Made by a program: the position numbers and the translations under genes
Source of the DNA: a virus
Reading direction: 5' to 3' (one strand)
Virus record (IMG/VR): IMGVR_UViG_3300043775_000029
Location: 1-20,290 of that record
DNA length: 20,290 nucleotides
The notes under the pieces: model-generated
Told to the model about the DNA's origin: nothing
What the model saw: only the letters and a program-made list of their open reading frames with translations
Databases searched by the model: none
Shown here: positions 6,330 to 14,673 of the stretch, piece after piece
Layout: the number at the start of each line of letters is the position of its first letter
Numbering within the stretch: the stretch's first letter is position 1

Positions 6330-7292
6330 TTAAGAAGTAGACAAGTCAGCGCACAGGCCGTGAGCGTTTTCAGCCAAGACTTTATGGCCGAATTCGATCA
6401 ACAACATACGCTTCTCAGCGTCACCTGTCTTCGCCAACTCTAATTGTTGGTAAGGACGCAGGACGGTCATCTTTGCGTACTCAGGATCAATGACCCAACC
6501 ATCACGCTCGCGCTGGAAGCGATTAGCGATAACGGCCACATTACCAAAGTCGCTGACATAGATGTCAACTGCACCGATCAACACGGCAGGCTTTTCGCCA
6601 CCGTTGATGTTGAAGCGTGAAGATGCAATGCCAGAGAAACCGGACACGCGCTGCTTGTTGACAGGACCAACCATTAGGATTTTTGGTGTGCCGCCTTGTG
6701 TCCATACTTTCTGAATCACATTCTTGAGAATGGTTTCAGTGAAAGTACGCACATTACCGTCACTACGCGCATTGTTTGGCAATGTGGTGTAGCTTGGGTC
6801 AGCGCCGTTGGTTTGCTTGTCGGTGTTGGTCTTGACAAACGCGCCCAAAGAGGCAGTAGCGCGTGCTGTGGTGGTGTTACCAGCGGCAGCAACTGCACCA
6901 TTCAAGAATGTGAATTCTTGGTCACGCTTCAACTCAGAACCGCGCTTGGCGATCTGATAAGCCAACTCAGAACGCCGTCCTGCTTTGTTGACCACTTCTT
7001 CAGTGTTTGACAAGACGATGGTTTTGCGTGCGATCTGAGCGTAGTTGGTCAAACGAACAGTTGCGACAACTGCATCGAATGTGCCGACATCGTCACCTTC
7101 CAACTGAGCATTTGCGGCTGCATCTGCCAATGTGTCGGTCTGCCACTCAAACAAAGTATTTGTAATGGTTTCGCGGCCAATGTTGGATTGGTACGGTGTT
7201 TCTTCGGGAGCGATGTTGGTGATGACATTGCTCAAGTCTTCACGGATACCCTTTGCAGAGTAGGTCGTGAATGTGTTTGCTACGATAGTCAT
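6330..7292 (-). CDS. Major capsid protein (SU10/DUF5309-like, HK97 fold)
   Basis: The ATG at 7292 follows AAGGAAACATC. The start (MTIVANTFTTYSAKGIREDL, then ITNIAPEETPYQSNIGRE) is typical of the DUF5309/SU10-type major capsid family. Other recognisable parts are the E-loop-like FEWQTDTLADAAANAQLEGDD, the SELAYQIAKRGSELKRDQEF spine-type helix, and the C-terminal GWVIDPEYAKMTVLRPYQQ with AKTGDAEKRMLLIEFGHKVL. A length of 320 residues is normal for the family. Scaffold and portal genes lie directly upstream, the usual head-gene order. The protein builds the icosahedral shell. Confidence 0.92.
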   Translation of the reverse strand: MTIVANTFTTYSAKGIREDLSNVITNIAPEETPYQSNIGRETITNTLFEWQTDTLADAAANAQLEGDDVGTFDAVVATVRLTNYAQIARKTIVLSNTEEVVNKAGRRSELAYQIAKRGSELKRDQEFTFLNGAVAAAGNTTTARATASLGAFVKTNTDKQTNGADPSYTTLPNNARSDGNVRTFTETILKNVIQKVWTQGGTPKILMVGPVNKQRVSGFSGIASSRFNINGGEKPAVLIGAVDIYVSDFGNVAVIANRFQRERDGWVIDPEYAKMTVLRPYQQLELAKTGDAEKRMLLIEFGHKVLAENAHGLCADLSTS

Positions 7293-7301
7293 GATGTTTC
7301 C

Positions 7302-8294
7302 TTATTTCAGAAGTTTGAAGATTGCATCAGCCGCGTCATCGACACGGCCAGTTTTTGCTAGACGCTGTTGTGCTCGCATCGCTTCTGTGTTGTTGGAGAC
7401 TCGCCCTGCTGCGCCAGGCTTGGCAGGTCTTGGCCCGTTATTGGTCACCGGCTTGATCTGTCCACGCTTGGACATCATCTGGTCATACAGTGCCGCCTTA
7501 CGCAGCAACACAACCGCCCTGTGATCCACAACATTCTTCAGTTCATCAGGTGAGAATCCGGCCTTCTGGCCAAACTGAACAAGCATCGCTTTCTCGGCTG
7601 CCGCCTTCTTTGGGTCTTTCCACTCAGGGATAGCCGCCGCCAAAGCCTCTTGTTCCTGTTGCAACAACATCTGCTGCTGTTGCATTTGCTCTTGCTGTGA
7701 CAACTCAGAGAGTCGCTGCTTTTCCGATTGGATGGCCGCGTTCTTCTCTTGGTTTTCACGCATCAACTCGCGCTGCCTTACCCATTCGATGGGGTCTTCC
7801 TGATAAAGACGATCCCAATCAATGTTTGGCTGCGCTGCCTGCTGAACCTGTGCCTCTAGAGCACCCAACAAATGAGCGTACTGCTCGCGCTCGGCACGCA
7901 CTGCCTGCAACTCTGCCTCGGTCTGTTTCCTGACCTCCGCAATTTGCTGCGTTTTGCGTGTGTAATCCTGAGTCCTTGAATATCCCTTTTGGAGTTCCTC
8001 CAGCGTCACCTCGACTTCTTTACCGTCAACCTTGACGGTGAAGACTTGTGGCTGTTCTTCCTCCTCAGAATTCTCATCTTCTTCGGATTGTTCGGTATCA
8101 GTTTCGTCACCATCCGCGTCTGCATCGGTCAGCAACTCCTCATCTACCGCCGCGCCCTCATTGGGCAACTGCGCCTCGCTGCTCTCCTCTTGTCCCTCAT
8201 CGGGGAGCATCCCAGCAAGTGCATTGGCTGCTTCAGCCATATTCATCGGACCTTGTACAACACTCGCCGCTGGCGTTGGTGCTACTGTTTGCAT
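7302..8294 (-). CDS. Capsid scaffolding protein (330 residues)
   Basis: The ATG at 8294 follows AAGGAAATAGACCA. The N-terminal 80 residues are strongly acidic and low in complexity (runs of Asp and Glu). A short domain VFTVKVDGKEVEVTLEELQK, then GYSRTQDYTRKTQ, is a hallmark of scaffold proteins in podovirus-like phages. A long Glu/Gln-rich coiled coil follows (residues about 115-215, including QQEQMQQQQMLLQQEQEALA), then a basic C-terminal region that probably binds the capsid protein. Position between portal and capsid supports scaffold. It would assemble inside the procapsid and then be lost. Confidence 0.88.
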   Translation of the reverse strand: MQTVAPTPAASVVQGPMNMAEAANALAGMLPDEGQEESSEAQLPNEGAAVDEELLTDADADGDETDTEQSEEDENSEEEEQPQVFTVKVDGKEVEVTLEELQKGYSRTQDYTRKTQQIAEVRKQTEAELQAVRAEREQYAHLLGALEAQVQQAAQPNIDWDRLYQEDPIEWVRQRELMRENQEKNAAIQSEKQRLSELSQQEQMQQQQMLLQQEQEALAAAIPEWKDPKKAAAEKAMLVQFGQKAGFSPDELKNVVDHRAVVLLRKAALYDQMMSKRGQIKPVTNNGPRPAKPGAAGRVSNNTEAMRAQQRLAKTGRVDDAADAIFKLLK

Positions 8295-8310
8295 TGGTCT
8301 ATTTCCTTAA

Positions 8311-8571
8311 TTAAACAAGATTTTTCTGTGCGCGTTCGATGGCACGCTGTGCCACCTTGCCGTTGTCAATCATTTTGGTGAGTTCGTTTTTGAAGTTCTC
8401 GATGGCACGCAACTGCGCCCAACAGATTTCACGCTTGGCAGCCTCTTCAGGCTTGCTGTTCTCAAACTCCCACAGCAAATCTCCGCGCATCTTCTCCAAG
8501 GCCGTTGCAAATACCTCGTCCTGCATAAATTGCTCGGACTTGCGGCCTTTTCTTACCTGTTCTTCGTTCAT
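8311..8571 (-). CDS. 86-residue helical protein between portal and scaffold
   Basis: The ATG at 8571 overlaps the portal TGA as ATGA, with only a weak GGA upstream, so translation probably depends on coupling. The protein is charged and almost entirely helical (MNEEQVRKGRKSEQFMQDEV, then ATALEKMRGDLLWEFENSKP). It contains no recognised domain. Small helical proteins occur at this place in many podovirus-like head clusters. A head-assembly role is inferred. Confidence 0.75.
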   Translation of the reverse strand: MNEEQVRKGRKSEQFMQDEVFATALEKMRGDLLWEFENSKPEEAAKREICWAQLRAIENFKNELTKMIDNGKVAQRAIERAQKNLV

Positions 8572-10745
8572 TGAGCCATTCCATTAAGGTTGATGGGTGG
8601 AGGCACATTCGCCGCTGTCTGCACCGCCTGTTGGACGATGGCAGACTCTTGCTGCATGGCTTCCCGATCCATAGCCTGCTGCGCTTGAATCTCAGCAGTG
8701 CTAATTTGTGTCTGGTACTTTAACTCAAGTTCGTATTTCTTGAGCATTAAGTCTTGCGCCATTTGATCTCTTCGATAATCGTCATCGCGGATCATCTGCT
8801 CACGCTTCAATTCCAGCTCGGCAGCCTTCTTCTGGATGTCTGCTTGGATCGACTGCGCCTGCACCTGCGCCAGCACTTCTTCTGGAGTCGGTTTCGGTGC
8901 GTCTTCTTGTGGCATCTGATAGTCGGCAGGCAGTGTCTGAAAGTAGCTTGATGCGTCCTTGAATCCAGACAACTCGATGATCTTCTGAATCGTGCGGATG
9001 TACATCGCTGGTGTCACCACAGGATTGCCCAAGCCAAACTGCTGCATGATTTGCTCTTGTTTGCCTGCAATCATGGTCAGTGCTTGGATGCGGTCATTGG
9101 TGTCACCGTTACCCAAACCAATGTTGATTGATACATCCATGGAGTTATTCCAGACGCGAGGGTCAATCTCCACCCACTCATTACGCAAACGCACCATGCG
9201 GGGCTTGTCTTGGTGGGTGGTCATCAGATACAGAATGCCCTTGAAGAGTTTCTTCATGCCCTCGGCCAAGAGTCGAGCTTGCAACTCCAAACGGCTTTGG
9301 CTGGCGCTGACGGTGGCCGCCACAGCAGCCTTGGTGGTTGATTGCAATGCGTCAGGATCAAGACCCATGGCGGCTTTGCTCATGCCGGTACGGTCTTCGC
9401 GCATCGCGTCCATGTAGTCCAGCATGGGGAATGCGGCCTGTCCGACAAAGGGTGAGCTGAATGGTTGCACCATGCCTGGCGCTCTCATCCGAATGATTGC
9501 GCCTGTCTCGTTGTTCAGCACATCGTCAATGTTGACCTGTCCTTCCACCACTGCTGTGCGCGGATGGATCGACTGCGCCAAAGAGTCCAAGGTATTTCGC
9601 AATATTTCGGACTTGATTTCCTGAATGTCGTGCGTCAGATCGAATACTGACATCGCCTCAAGTGGCGAGGTGTGTGGCTCTGGGTCACATGGGAAGTCAA
9701 CAAATGGGATATAGCTGGCCGGAAGATTTCGCACCACGGTGTAGCCTGAACCCATGCAACAAATCTTGCGTAACTCGGCGATGCCGTCACCGTCATAGTC
9801 CACGCGCATATAGGACTCGACATACAGAACACGGCGTTGGCCAGGATTCAAACTGTCGCCCGAACCCATGGTGGTGGAGAGTGGCTGACGCGCCAAATAC
9901 TCGTCATTGCTGTCCAAGTCGGTGCTGGAGATGTTCTCCTCGATCTCGTCCAACTCATAGCCCATCGCCAGCAAATCGTCCACGGTTGCCATCTGACGGT
10001 GGGCGATGATGCCTGCATCCTCAAATGAACGCGCTCTACGGTCAAGCACCAATTCTTCAGGTGGCACAGCCATGATGCGGATGCGCCCATCTTTGGTGGT
10101 GCGCTTGATCTGCACATCATGCAACATGGGTTGCTGCATAGGTCCAGGCTGACCCGTCATTGGATCAATGCTTTGAATGCCTGGTTGCATTGGGTCTGGA
10201 TAGCTGACAACGATCTTGACCTCTGCACCCTCTTGCATCAGTACTTGTACGGTCTGGTCATCGAGTCCCGAGTACTCGTCAATCTTGACCTCATCCACCT
10301 CATCCCACCAGTATTTGGCGATACCGCACTTACGCACCAGAGAGTCTTTGAACAACGCATAGGTGGTCATGAAACCGTTGTTGTCGTTGCTGAATATGTA
10401 ATTGGCATAGTCAGTCGCCTGCTGTGCGCCAGCCACATCTTCCGGTCCACGCGGTACATACTCCACGACATTCTCGCTGCTGAAAAACACTTTCATCAGG
10501 CTTGGCAGCATGGCCGAAACAGTGTCTCGCACCTCCATGGCCACGACTTGGCTTCGCCCATCTTCCTCATTGCCAAAGGGGTCGCCACGGTAATACTCAG
10601 TTCCCTTGGCGCGGATGGGGGAGATGTCGGCATCGATGTAGCTGACAGCATCCTCCAGCTCACCGGCCACGATGCCCTGCAACTCGGTATCGTCCATCGG
10701 ATTGACTGCCGCCATGTCGGTGGTCATTTGCAAATCGTTGATCAT
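8568..10745 (-). CDS. Portal protein (SU10/p19 type, 725 residues)
   Basis: The ATG at 10745 has AAGGA eight bases upstream and overlaps the previous stop as ATGA. The family is recognised from IDADISPIRAKGTEYYRGDP, the nearby RSQVVAMEVRDTVSAMLPSL.KVFF, the QATDYANYIFSNDNNGF wing segment, and PFVDFPCDPEPHTSPLEAMS. TGMSKAAMGLDPDALQSTTK is the conserved stem-type segment. The C-terminal 130 residues are a long Gln/Glu/Lys-rich helix (barrel-like), ending Pro-rich. The length is normal for large podovirus portals. Twelve copies would form the DNA entry channel and dock the terminase. Confidence 0.92.
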   Translation of the reverse strand: MINDLQMTTDMAAVNPMDDTELQGIVAGELEDAVSYIDADISPIRAKGTEYYRGDPFGNEEDGRSQVVAMEVRDTVSAMLPSLMKVFFSSENVVEYVPRGPEDVAGAQQATDYANYIFSNDNNGFMTTYALFKDSLVRKCGIAKYWWDEVDEVKIDEYSGLDDQTVQVLMQEGAEVKIVVSYPDPMQPGIQSIDPMTGQPGPMQQPMLHDVQIKRTTKDGRIRIMAVPPEELVLDRRARSFEDAGIIAHRQMATVDDLLAMGYELDEIEENISSTDLDSNDEYLARQPLSTTMGSGDSLNPGQRRVLYVESYMRVDYDGDGIAELRKICCMGSGYTVVRNLPASYIPFVDFPCDPEPHTSPLEAMSVFDLTHDIQEIKSEILRNTLDSLAQSIHPRTAVVEGQVNIDDVLNNETGAIIRMRAPGMVQPFSSPFVGQAAFPMLDYMDAMREDRTGMSKAAMGLDPDALQSTTKAAVAATVSASQSRLELQARLLAEGMKKLFKGILYLMTTHQDKPRMVRLRNEWVEIDPRVWNNSMDVSINIGLGNGDTNDRIQALTMIAGKQEQIMQQFGLGNPVVTPAMYIRTIQKIIELSGFKDASSYFQTLPADYQMPQEDAPKPTPEEVLAQVQAQSIQADIQKKAAELELKREQMIRDDDYRRDQMAQDLMLKKYELELKYQTQISTAEIQAQQAMDREAMQQESAIVQQAVQTAANVPPPINLNGMAQ

Positions 10746-11032
10746 TTCTTGTTCCTTGCAGAAATTGCTTTTGCCTTTGCTCTGGCATCAGCCTTACTTG
10801 ACGCGCCCCACGCCTTCAAAGACAACAGCAAGCGCGTTGGCTCACCGTCCTTCATCTCTGGACCGGCCATATTGCCCATTCTCGCAAGGAATGATGCTCT
10901 GCGCGGGTTGTCACCTGATTTGACAGGCGCTTTCAGATTCATGCCCTCGGCTTTTGCGCTGGCGCGTCCCTTCGCATTTAGGCCGCCTTTGGGATTTTTA
11001 CCTTCACTACGCTGCCACGCGGGTGTCTTCAT
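10742..11032 (-). CDS. Basic DUF6321-like phage protein (96 residues)
   Basis: The ATG at 11032 lies inside the end of the methyltransferase gene (26-base overlap), with no clear SD. The motif set TPAWQRSEGKNPKGGLNAKG, then LKAPVKSGDNPRRASFLARM and PTRLLLSLKAWGASSKADAR is a recognisable phage family that I associate with DUF6321. The protein is strongly basic (Lys/Arg-rich) with no enzyme residues. It may bind nucleic acid or coat packaged DNA. It sits directly before the portal gene and is coupled to it. Confidence 0.8.
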   Translation of the reverse strand: MKTPAWQRSEGKNPKGGLNAKGRASAKAEGMNLKAPVKSGDNPRRASFLARMGNMAGPEMKDGEPTRLLLSLKAWGASSKADARAKAKAISARNKK

Positions 11033-11564
11033 AGGGCACTTTCTTCAAAATCACATACATAGAATCAACTGCTCGCGGCAGTCGCAGTATTTCATCTTGT
11101 GGCAATTCTAGGCTTGCACCGTAATTGCTGAGACTCATTTGCAAATGCGTCAACTCAAACCGACTACCCTTCCAGCCCAAGTACCACGCCCACTCGCAGT
11201 AGTACACCCACGACTTTTCGTTGAATGCACGCACATGAGTCGGGTCTTGCCACGCGCCATGACTCAAGTCATAGGGCACATGAATGTGCATCTCGCCGCC
11301 TTCACGCAACAAATCCCGACAGTTGGTCATGGCCGTTACCAGATCGGGTATGTGCTCCAACACATCATTGGCGATGATCCTGTCAAAGCAAAAAGGCTTA
11401 ATAGTCACCAGCCCAACTGGTGACTGTATGACTTCACCTAGTGACAATTTGCAAATATCCAGCACCCAATCAGCGCCAACATCTGCGCGAATATCAGCAT
11501 TCACGCAGTCAGGCTTGTAGTCCTTGCCTGAACCCAGATTAAGAGTTAAACCATTGCTTGGCAT
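11007..11564 (-). CDS. SAM-dependent class I methyltransferase (185 residues)
   Basis: The ATG at 11564 overlaps the end of the glycosyltransferase-like gene by 26 bases. Motif I is NLGSG (residues 9-13), followed by the acidic ribose-binding position in VNADIR (D24). The post-motif NDVLEHI (66-72) and the LREGGEMHIHVPYDLSHGAW strand-loop are typical of Methyltransf_11-like enzymes. The HVRAFNEKSW segment resembles those found in phage and capsule-cluster sugar or lipid methyltransferases. The substrate is not evident. Its partner gene suggests glycan or virion decoration. Confidence 0.8.
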   Translation of the reverse strand: MPSNGLTLNLGSGKDYKPDCVNADIRADVGADWVLDICKLSLGEVIQSPVGLVTIKPFCFDRIIANDVLEHIPDLVTAMTNCRDLLREGGEMHIHVPYDLSHGAWQDPTHVRAFNEKSWVYYCEWAWYLGWKGSRFELTHLQMSLSNYGASLELPQDEILRLPRAVDSMYVILKKVPYEDTRVAA

Positions 11565-12237
11565 AGTCTGGCCTGTTCTTTAAAAGCCATGGAATGGCAG
11601 CCTTGGTCAGTGCGTCACCATTCATGCCCACAGTCTGGCTGCCAATGTGATGCACATAAGACCGACTCAGGTAATGGTGAAAGCCTGCTTTTCTCAAATC
11701 CTCGCAATGCACATCATCGGAATACCAATTCAGCGGAGGAAACTTGGCCGCGCTCCACGCATCAGCGCCAATCCATGCAAAGATAGGGGATGGGCATTCC
11801 AGCGGCACAATTGCGTCTTCATAGGGGTACTTGAAGTAGTGCAACTGCTGCCCAAAGGGATTGCTTCGCACATTTTGCACAGGTCTGGCCGCATCGCAAC
11901 GCGCTGAAACCCAGCCCACAGGCTCGCCGGTTTCCTCTTTCAACTGCGCCACATCCTCCATCAGCAGACGGTAGCTCGTTGGGGTCAGCACAATGTCATC
12001 GTTGGCGCAGATCACTGACTCAAACCCATCGGCAAACGCCCTGTCCATGATGTCGTTGTAATCCTCACCGAAATTGTGCGGCGCACCAAAGACTTTAAGG
12101 TCAGCGTCAAAGCCGCCAATAATGGACTCTGGACCGCGCAAATACACAGGCACTTCGGGACAGTACTCTGCGATGCTTGTGAGCATCACCCGCAAACCTT
12201 TGCCAGTGACTGTGCTGATACATATGGGGGAGATCAC
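11539..12237 (-). CDS. Glycosyltransferase-like protein (232 residues, GTG start)
   Basis: The GTG at 12237 overlaps the preceding TGA as GTGA. The protein has an N-terminal strand (ISPICISTVTGKGLRVMLTS) and a helix. It then has SVICANDDIVLTP (residues 75-86), where NDD sits in the position of a GT-A DxD motif. A later WYSDDVHCEDLRKAGFHHYL segment resembles the acidic catalytic helix. There is no membrane segment. It is distantly like the second glycosyltransferase-like gene at 5320-5973. The acceptor is unknown; modification of capsid or tail proteins, or of host surface sugars, is possible. Confidence 0.65.
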   Translation of the reverse strand: MISPICISTVTGKGLRVMLTSIAEYCPEVPVYLRGPESIIGGFDADLKVFGAPHNFGEDYNDIMDRAFADGFESVICANDDIVLTPTSYRLLMEDVAQLKEETGEPVGWVSARCDAARPVQNVRSNPFGQQLHYFKYPYEDAIVPLECPSPIFAWIGADAWSAAKFPPLNWYSDDVHCEDLRKAGFHHYLSRSYVHHIGSQTVGMNGDALTKAAIPWLLKNRPDYAKQWFNS

Positions 12238-12395
12238 TTCTTGGGCTTCTTCTTGGCGGTCTTGGCCGCCAGCTTGAAGTCAGCAGCAGATGGTGCTGCC
12301 TTTGATCCCACCTTGTTCATCTTCTCGCCAGAGCCAGCGGCGATGCGTTTTTGCTTGGCGTTGATGTTGGCGTACAAACCAGTCTTACTCTTCAT
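12234..12395 (-). CDS. 53-residue basic small phage protein
   Basis: The ATG at 12395 lies just inside the end of the Cys-rich gene (11-base overlap), and the TGA overlaps the next gene's GTG. The sequence MKSKTGLYANINAKQKRIAA, then GSGEKMNKVGSKAAPSAADF followed by a Lys-rich tail, is a pattern seen in many phage genomes near terminase genes. About 14 of 53 residues are Lys or Arg, so nucleic-acid binding is plausible. I found it by translating the gap between longer genes. Confidence 0.75.
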   Translation of the reverse strand: MKSKTGLYANINAKQKRIAAGSGEKMNKVGSKAAPSAADFKLAAKTAKKKPKK

Positions 12396-12864
12396 CTTTA
12401 ACCCCAATCTTGATCGTTAAAAGTGACTCAGGCTCTTCCTCTTCTTCCTCTTCTTCCTTGACGATCCAAGCCGAACAAGTACGGCTGGCCGCGCACTTGA
12501 AGTCGAATATCTCGCAGTAACCCAAGTCACCGGCATCAATCATGCCCCAAGGATCGCCCTCATCGCCAATGCCCTTGGCAATGCAATCGAGCATCGACTC
12601 TTCCTGATCAAAAGCCGCGCAGTTACCGCAACGGCTCATCTTCGCGTCTTGAGCGTCCACGCCCCACTCATCAGCCATCTCCATCCAATACTGCTTGTTG
12701 GGCAGCTTGGGATTCTCCGGACCGTAGTTCGCAGACGCAATTGCCTTGCCGCGATTCTTCAAGTTCAGCGTGATGTCTTGCGTGGCCATGGGACAGCTTT
12801 CGCCATCCTCATAGCCCTCGTCTTGGTCCATGGCCTGATCCATGGTGCGCTTCAAGGTAGCCAT
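12385..12864 (-). CDS. Cys-rich probable metal-binding protein (159 residues)
   Basis: I set the start at ATG 12864, which overlaps the upstream TAA as TAATG. AAGGGG lies upstream, and the longer open frame covers the DUF6496-like gene in another frame. Seven Cys are present (24, 79, 82, 94, 117, 124, 130). The core reads CGNC, then MLDCI, then GYCEIFDFKCAASRTCSAW. A CxxC plus spaced single Cys suggests a bound Zn or Fe-S centre. Residues 137-144 are eight consecutive Glu. I recall similar proteins only as uncharacterised phage products. The function is unknown; a redox or structural role is possible. Confidence 0.8.
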   Translation of the reverse strand: MATLKRTMDQAMDQDEGYEDGESCPMATQDITLNLKNRGKAIASANYGPENPKLPNKQYWMEMADEWGVDAQDAKMSRCGNCAAFDQEESMLDCIAKGIGDEGDPWGMIDAGDLGYCEIFDFKCAASRTCSAWIVKEEEEEEEEPESLLTIKIGVKDEE

Positions 12865-13058
12865 TAACGCATCCCCTTGGTCTTCATGTTCTTCGCTGTA
12901 CGCGCACCGCGCATGGGCATCTTGGCTTCGGACATCGCAATGGCGATGGCCTGCTTGGGATTCTTGACGACTTTGCCGCCCTTGCCAGAGTGCAATGTGC
13001 CTTCCTTGAATTCGCCCATCACCTTGCCGACTTTCTTTTGTGCCTTGGTCATCTTCAT
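12864..13058 (-). CDS. Basic DUF6496-like phage protein (64 residues)
   Basis: The ATG at 13058 follows AAGGAG at good spacing, 24 bases after the large terminase stop. The signature KKVGKVMGEFKEGTLHSGKG, then GKVVKNPKQAIAIAMSEA, is the hallmark of a family I know as DUF6496, common in phages and bacteria. The C-terminal tail is Arg/Lys-rich. The function is unknown. Its position between terminase and a Cys-rich protein is typical for small accessory genes of podovirus-like phages. Confidence 0.85.
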   Translation of the reverse strand: MKMTKAQKKVGKVMGEFKEGTLHSGKGGKVVKNPKQAIAIAMSEAKMPMRGARTAKNMKTKGMR

Positions 13059-13081
13059 GCGTTACTCCTTGAATAAATGAA

Positions 13082-14554
13082 TTATGCAACCCTTGAGAGG
13101 TTTCTTTTCAACGGTTGACTCCACTTCGTACTCGCCTTTGACCCCATCATGCCAATCACAGCATCAGAAGCAAAGGTCAAGCAAAAAGCATCAGCCTTGT
13201 CAGGCGAGGCCAAACCACGCTTTCTGATCTCATCTTTACCCTCAATCTGAATCTTGCCGTTAGAGGTAAACGAATACCTGACTGTCGCCAACTCAGCAAT
13301 CAGTAGCTCATCCTTTGGCAGCCGACAGTCCCGCGCCTCCAACCACGACTTGGCCTTGTACCAAAGCTCGGCCTTTAGGTTGCGGTATGTCGTACCCATG
13401 GCAGGGGACTCGCTCACATTTATACCGCGAGCCGGTAAATTCAACTCTCTCAAGCGGTCAACCACGCCAGCGCCAAGTCCAATGCTGTCAACCAGTATCT
13501 CTGTCGGACGGTCAGATGGCGGCAATATCTCGTACTCGGCCACCACCGCACCAGTCAGTTGCATCAAATCCAGATTCTTCCAAGTCTTAATAGGCTCAGT
13601 CACCGCGTTACCCCGCCGCTTGCACAGTGCGGAACGGTCCGAGCCAAAGCGTGCCACATCCAAGCCCCAGACCAGTGGCGCGTAGGGCGATGCTTCCACA
13701 TCCCGATTCATCGCCAAGTCCAGCAACTCCATAGGAATGACGGTGTCTTCGTCAGACTTCGGAAACTCACCCAGCACGCGAATCCGGTAAGCATTGGACT
13801 CCTCACCGTAACGCGCCTTCATCTCCTCGATGTACGCCTCACTGACCCTTGGTGAGTCCGCGCAACTCACCTTCATCGTCACCCAGTCCCCCGCCAGACG
13901 GTTATGGGTGTCGTAGAAGAATCCGCTGGAACGCACAGGATTGCCGAGTAACAGCGTCACAGCGTTGTGACCGGACATTGAGCCAGAAGCCGCCTCAAAC
14001 ACCTTCTCAGGTATACCGGATGCCTCATCTCCCACCAGCATCACATGATCGCTGTGTACCCCCTGCAAGGCTTCGGGCTGCTCGGCTCTGGATGTTCTGG
14101 CCGAGATGAACGCCTCCTCGTTTGCGCCAATCACCTCAATACGGTCCTGCTTCACATCCAATTGCTCGGCCAGCATGGGCGGCAGCACCTTCACCCAACG
14201 CTTGACCTCGGCAAATAAGGCATCGTAGAGCTGGCTGGATGTCGGTGCTGTGACCACCACCTTGACCGGAAATCTTAGGAACAGATACCAAATCATCGCC
14301 CAGCTTGCTGCGGTGGACTTGCCAACGCCATGTCCTGATCTCACCGAGATACGGCGGTTGCCATTGGCAATGTGGTTCAAAAACTCCACCTGCCAGACAT
14401 CCGGCTCAGTGTTCAGCACCTCTCTGACAAACAGCACAGGGTTGTGCTTGTACAGCTTGACGAATTCGACAAAAGGGTTATTGGCCACCAAATCATTCGA
14501 AATTTTTTTCGGGGCGGCCTTCTTTGCGGCGGTGGGGGTAGGGGTGGTGGTCAT
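13082..14554 (-). CDS. terL: Terminase large subunit (packaging ATPase-nuclease)
   Basis: This 490-residue protein powers DNA packaging and cuts the concatemer. The Walker A motif is SGHGVGKST (73-81). The Walker B-type strand is VMLVGDEASG (171-180), with D176/E177. A coupling motif, LLLGNP (201-206), follows. The C-terminal RNase H-like nuclease shows GLDVARFGSD (D299), ILVDSIGLGAG (D356) and DKADAF (452-456). All expected acidic positions are present, so the enzyme looks intact. The ATG at 14554 lacks a strong SD. The 286-base gap upstream holds the candidate origin and a possible promoter. Confidence 0.95.
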   Translation of the reverse strand: MTTTPTPTAAKKAAPKKISNDLVANNPFVEFVKLYKHNPVLFVREVLNTEPDVWQVEFLNHIANGNRRISVRSGHGVGKSTAASWAMIWYLFLRFPVKVVVTAPTSSQLYDALFAEVKRWVKVLPPMLAEQLDVKQDRIEVIGANEEAFISARTSRAEQPEALQGVHSDHVMLVGDEASGIPEKVFEAASGSMSGHNAVTLLLGNPVRSSGFFYDTHNRLAGDWVTMKVSCADSPRVSEAYIEEMKARYGEESNAYRIRVLGEFPKSDEDTVIPMELLDLAMNRDVEASPYAPLVWGLDVARFGSDRSALCKRRGNAVTEPIKTWKNLDLMQLTGAVVAEYEILPPSDRPTEILVDSIGLGAGVVDRLRELNLPARGINVSESPAMGTTYRNLKAELWYKAKSWLEARDCRLPKDELLIAELATVRYSFTSNGKIQIEGKDEIRKRGLASPDKADAFCLTFASDAVIGMMGSKASTKWSQPLKRNLSRVA

Positions 14555-14673
14555 CGGGTTATGGGATTCGGTAGGTGTTTGGCTGCGTCATCAGCCGCCC
14601 CCGCCGCAAACGCGCAAGGGGGGGGGCATCGCGCCGCGGCAGGCGCAGGCCGCGCCCACTTTACAGCGAAAAG

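Noticed and set aside
10119-11111. 330-residue plus-strand frame
   Set aside because: It lies antisense to the portal and DUF6321-like genes, which have clear family motifs. No plus-strand gene is supported in the window.
12865-13089. N-terminal extension of the Cys-rich protein to 13089
   Set aside because: The extension reads His/Gln/Arg-rich shadow sequence of the DUF6496-like gene. ATG 12864 has an SD and the usual TAATG overlap.
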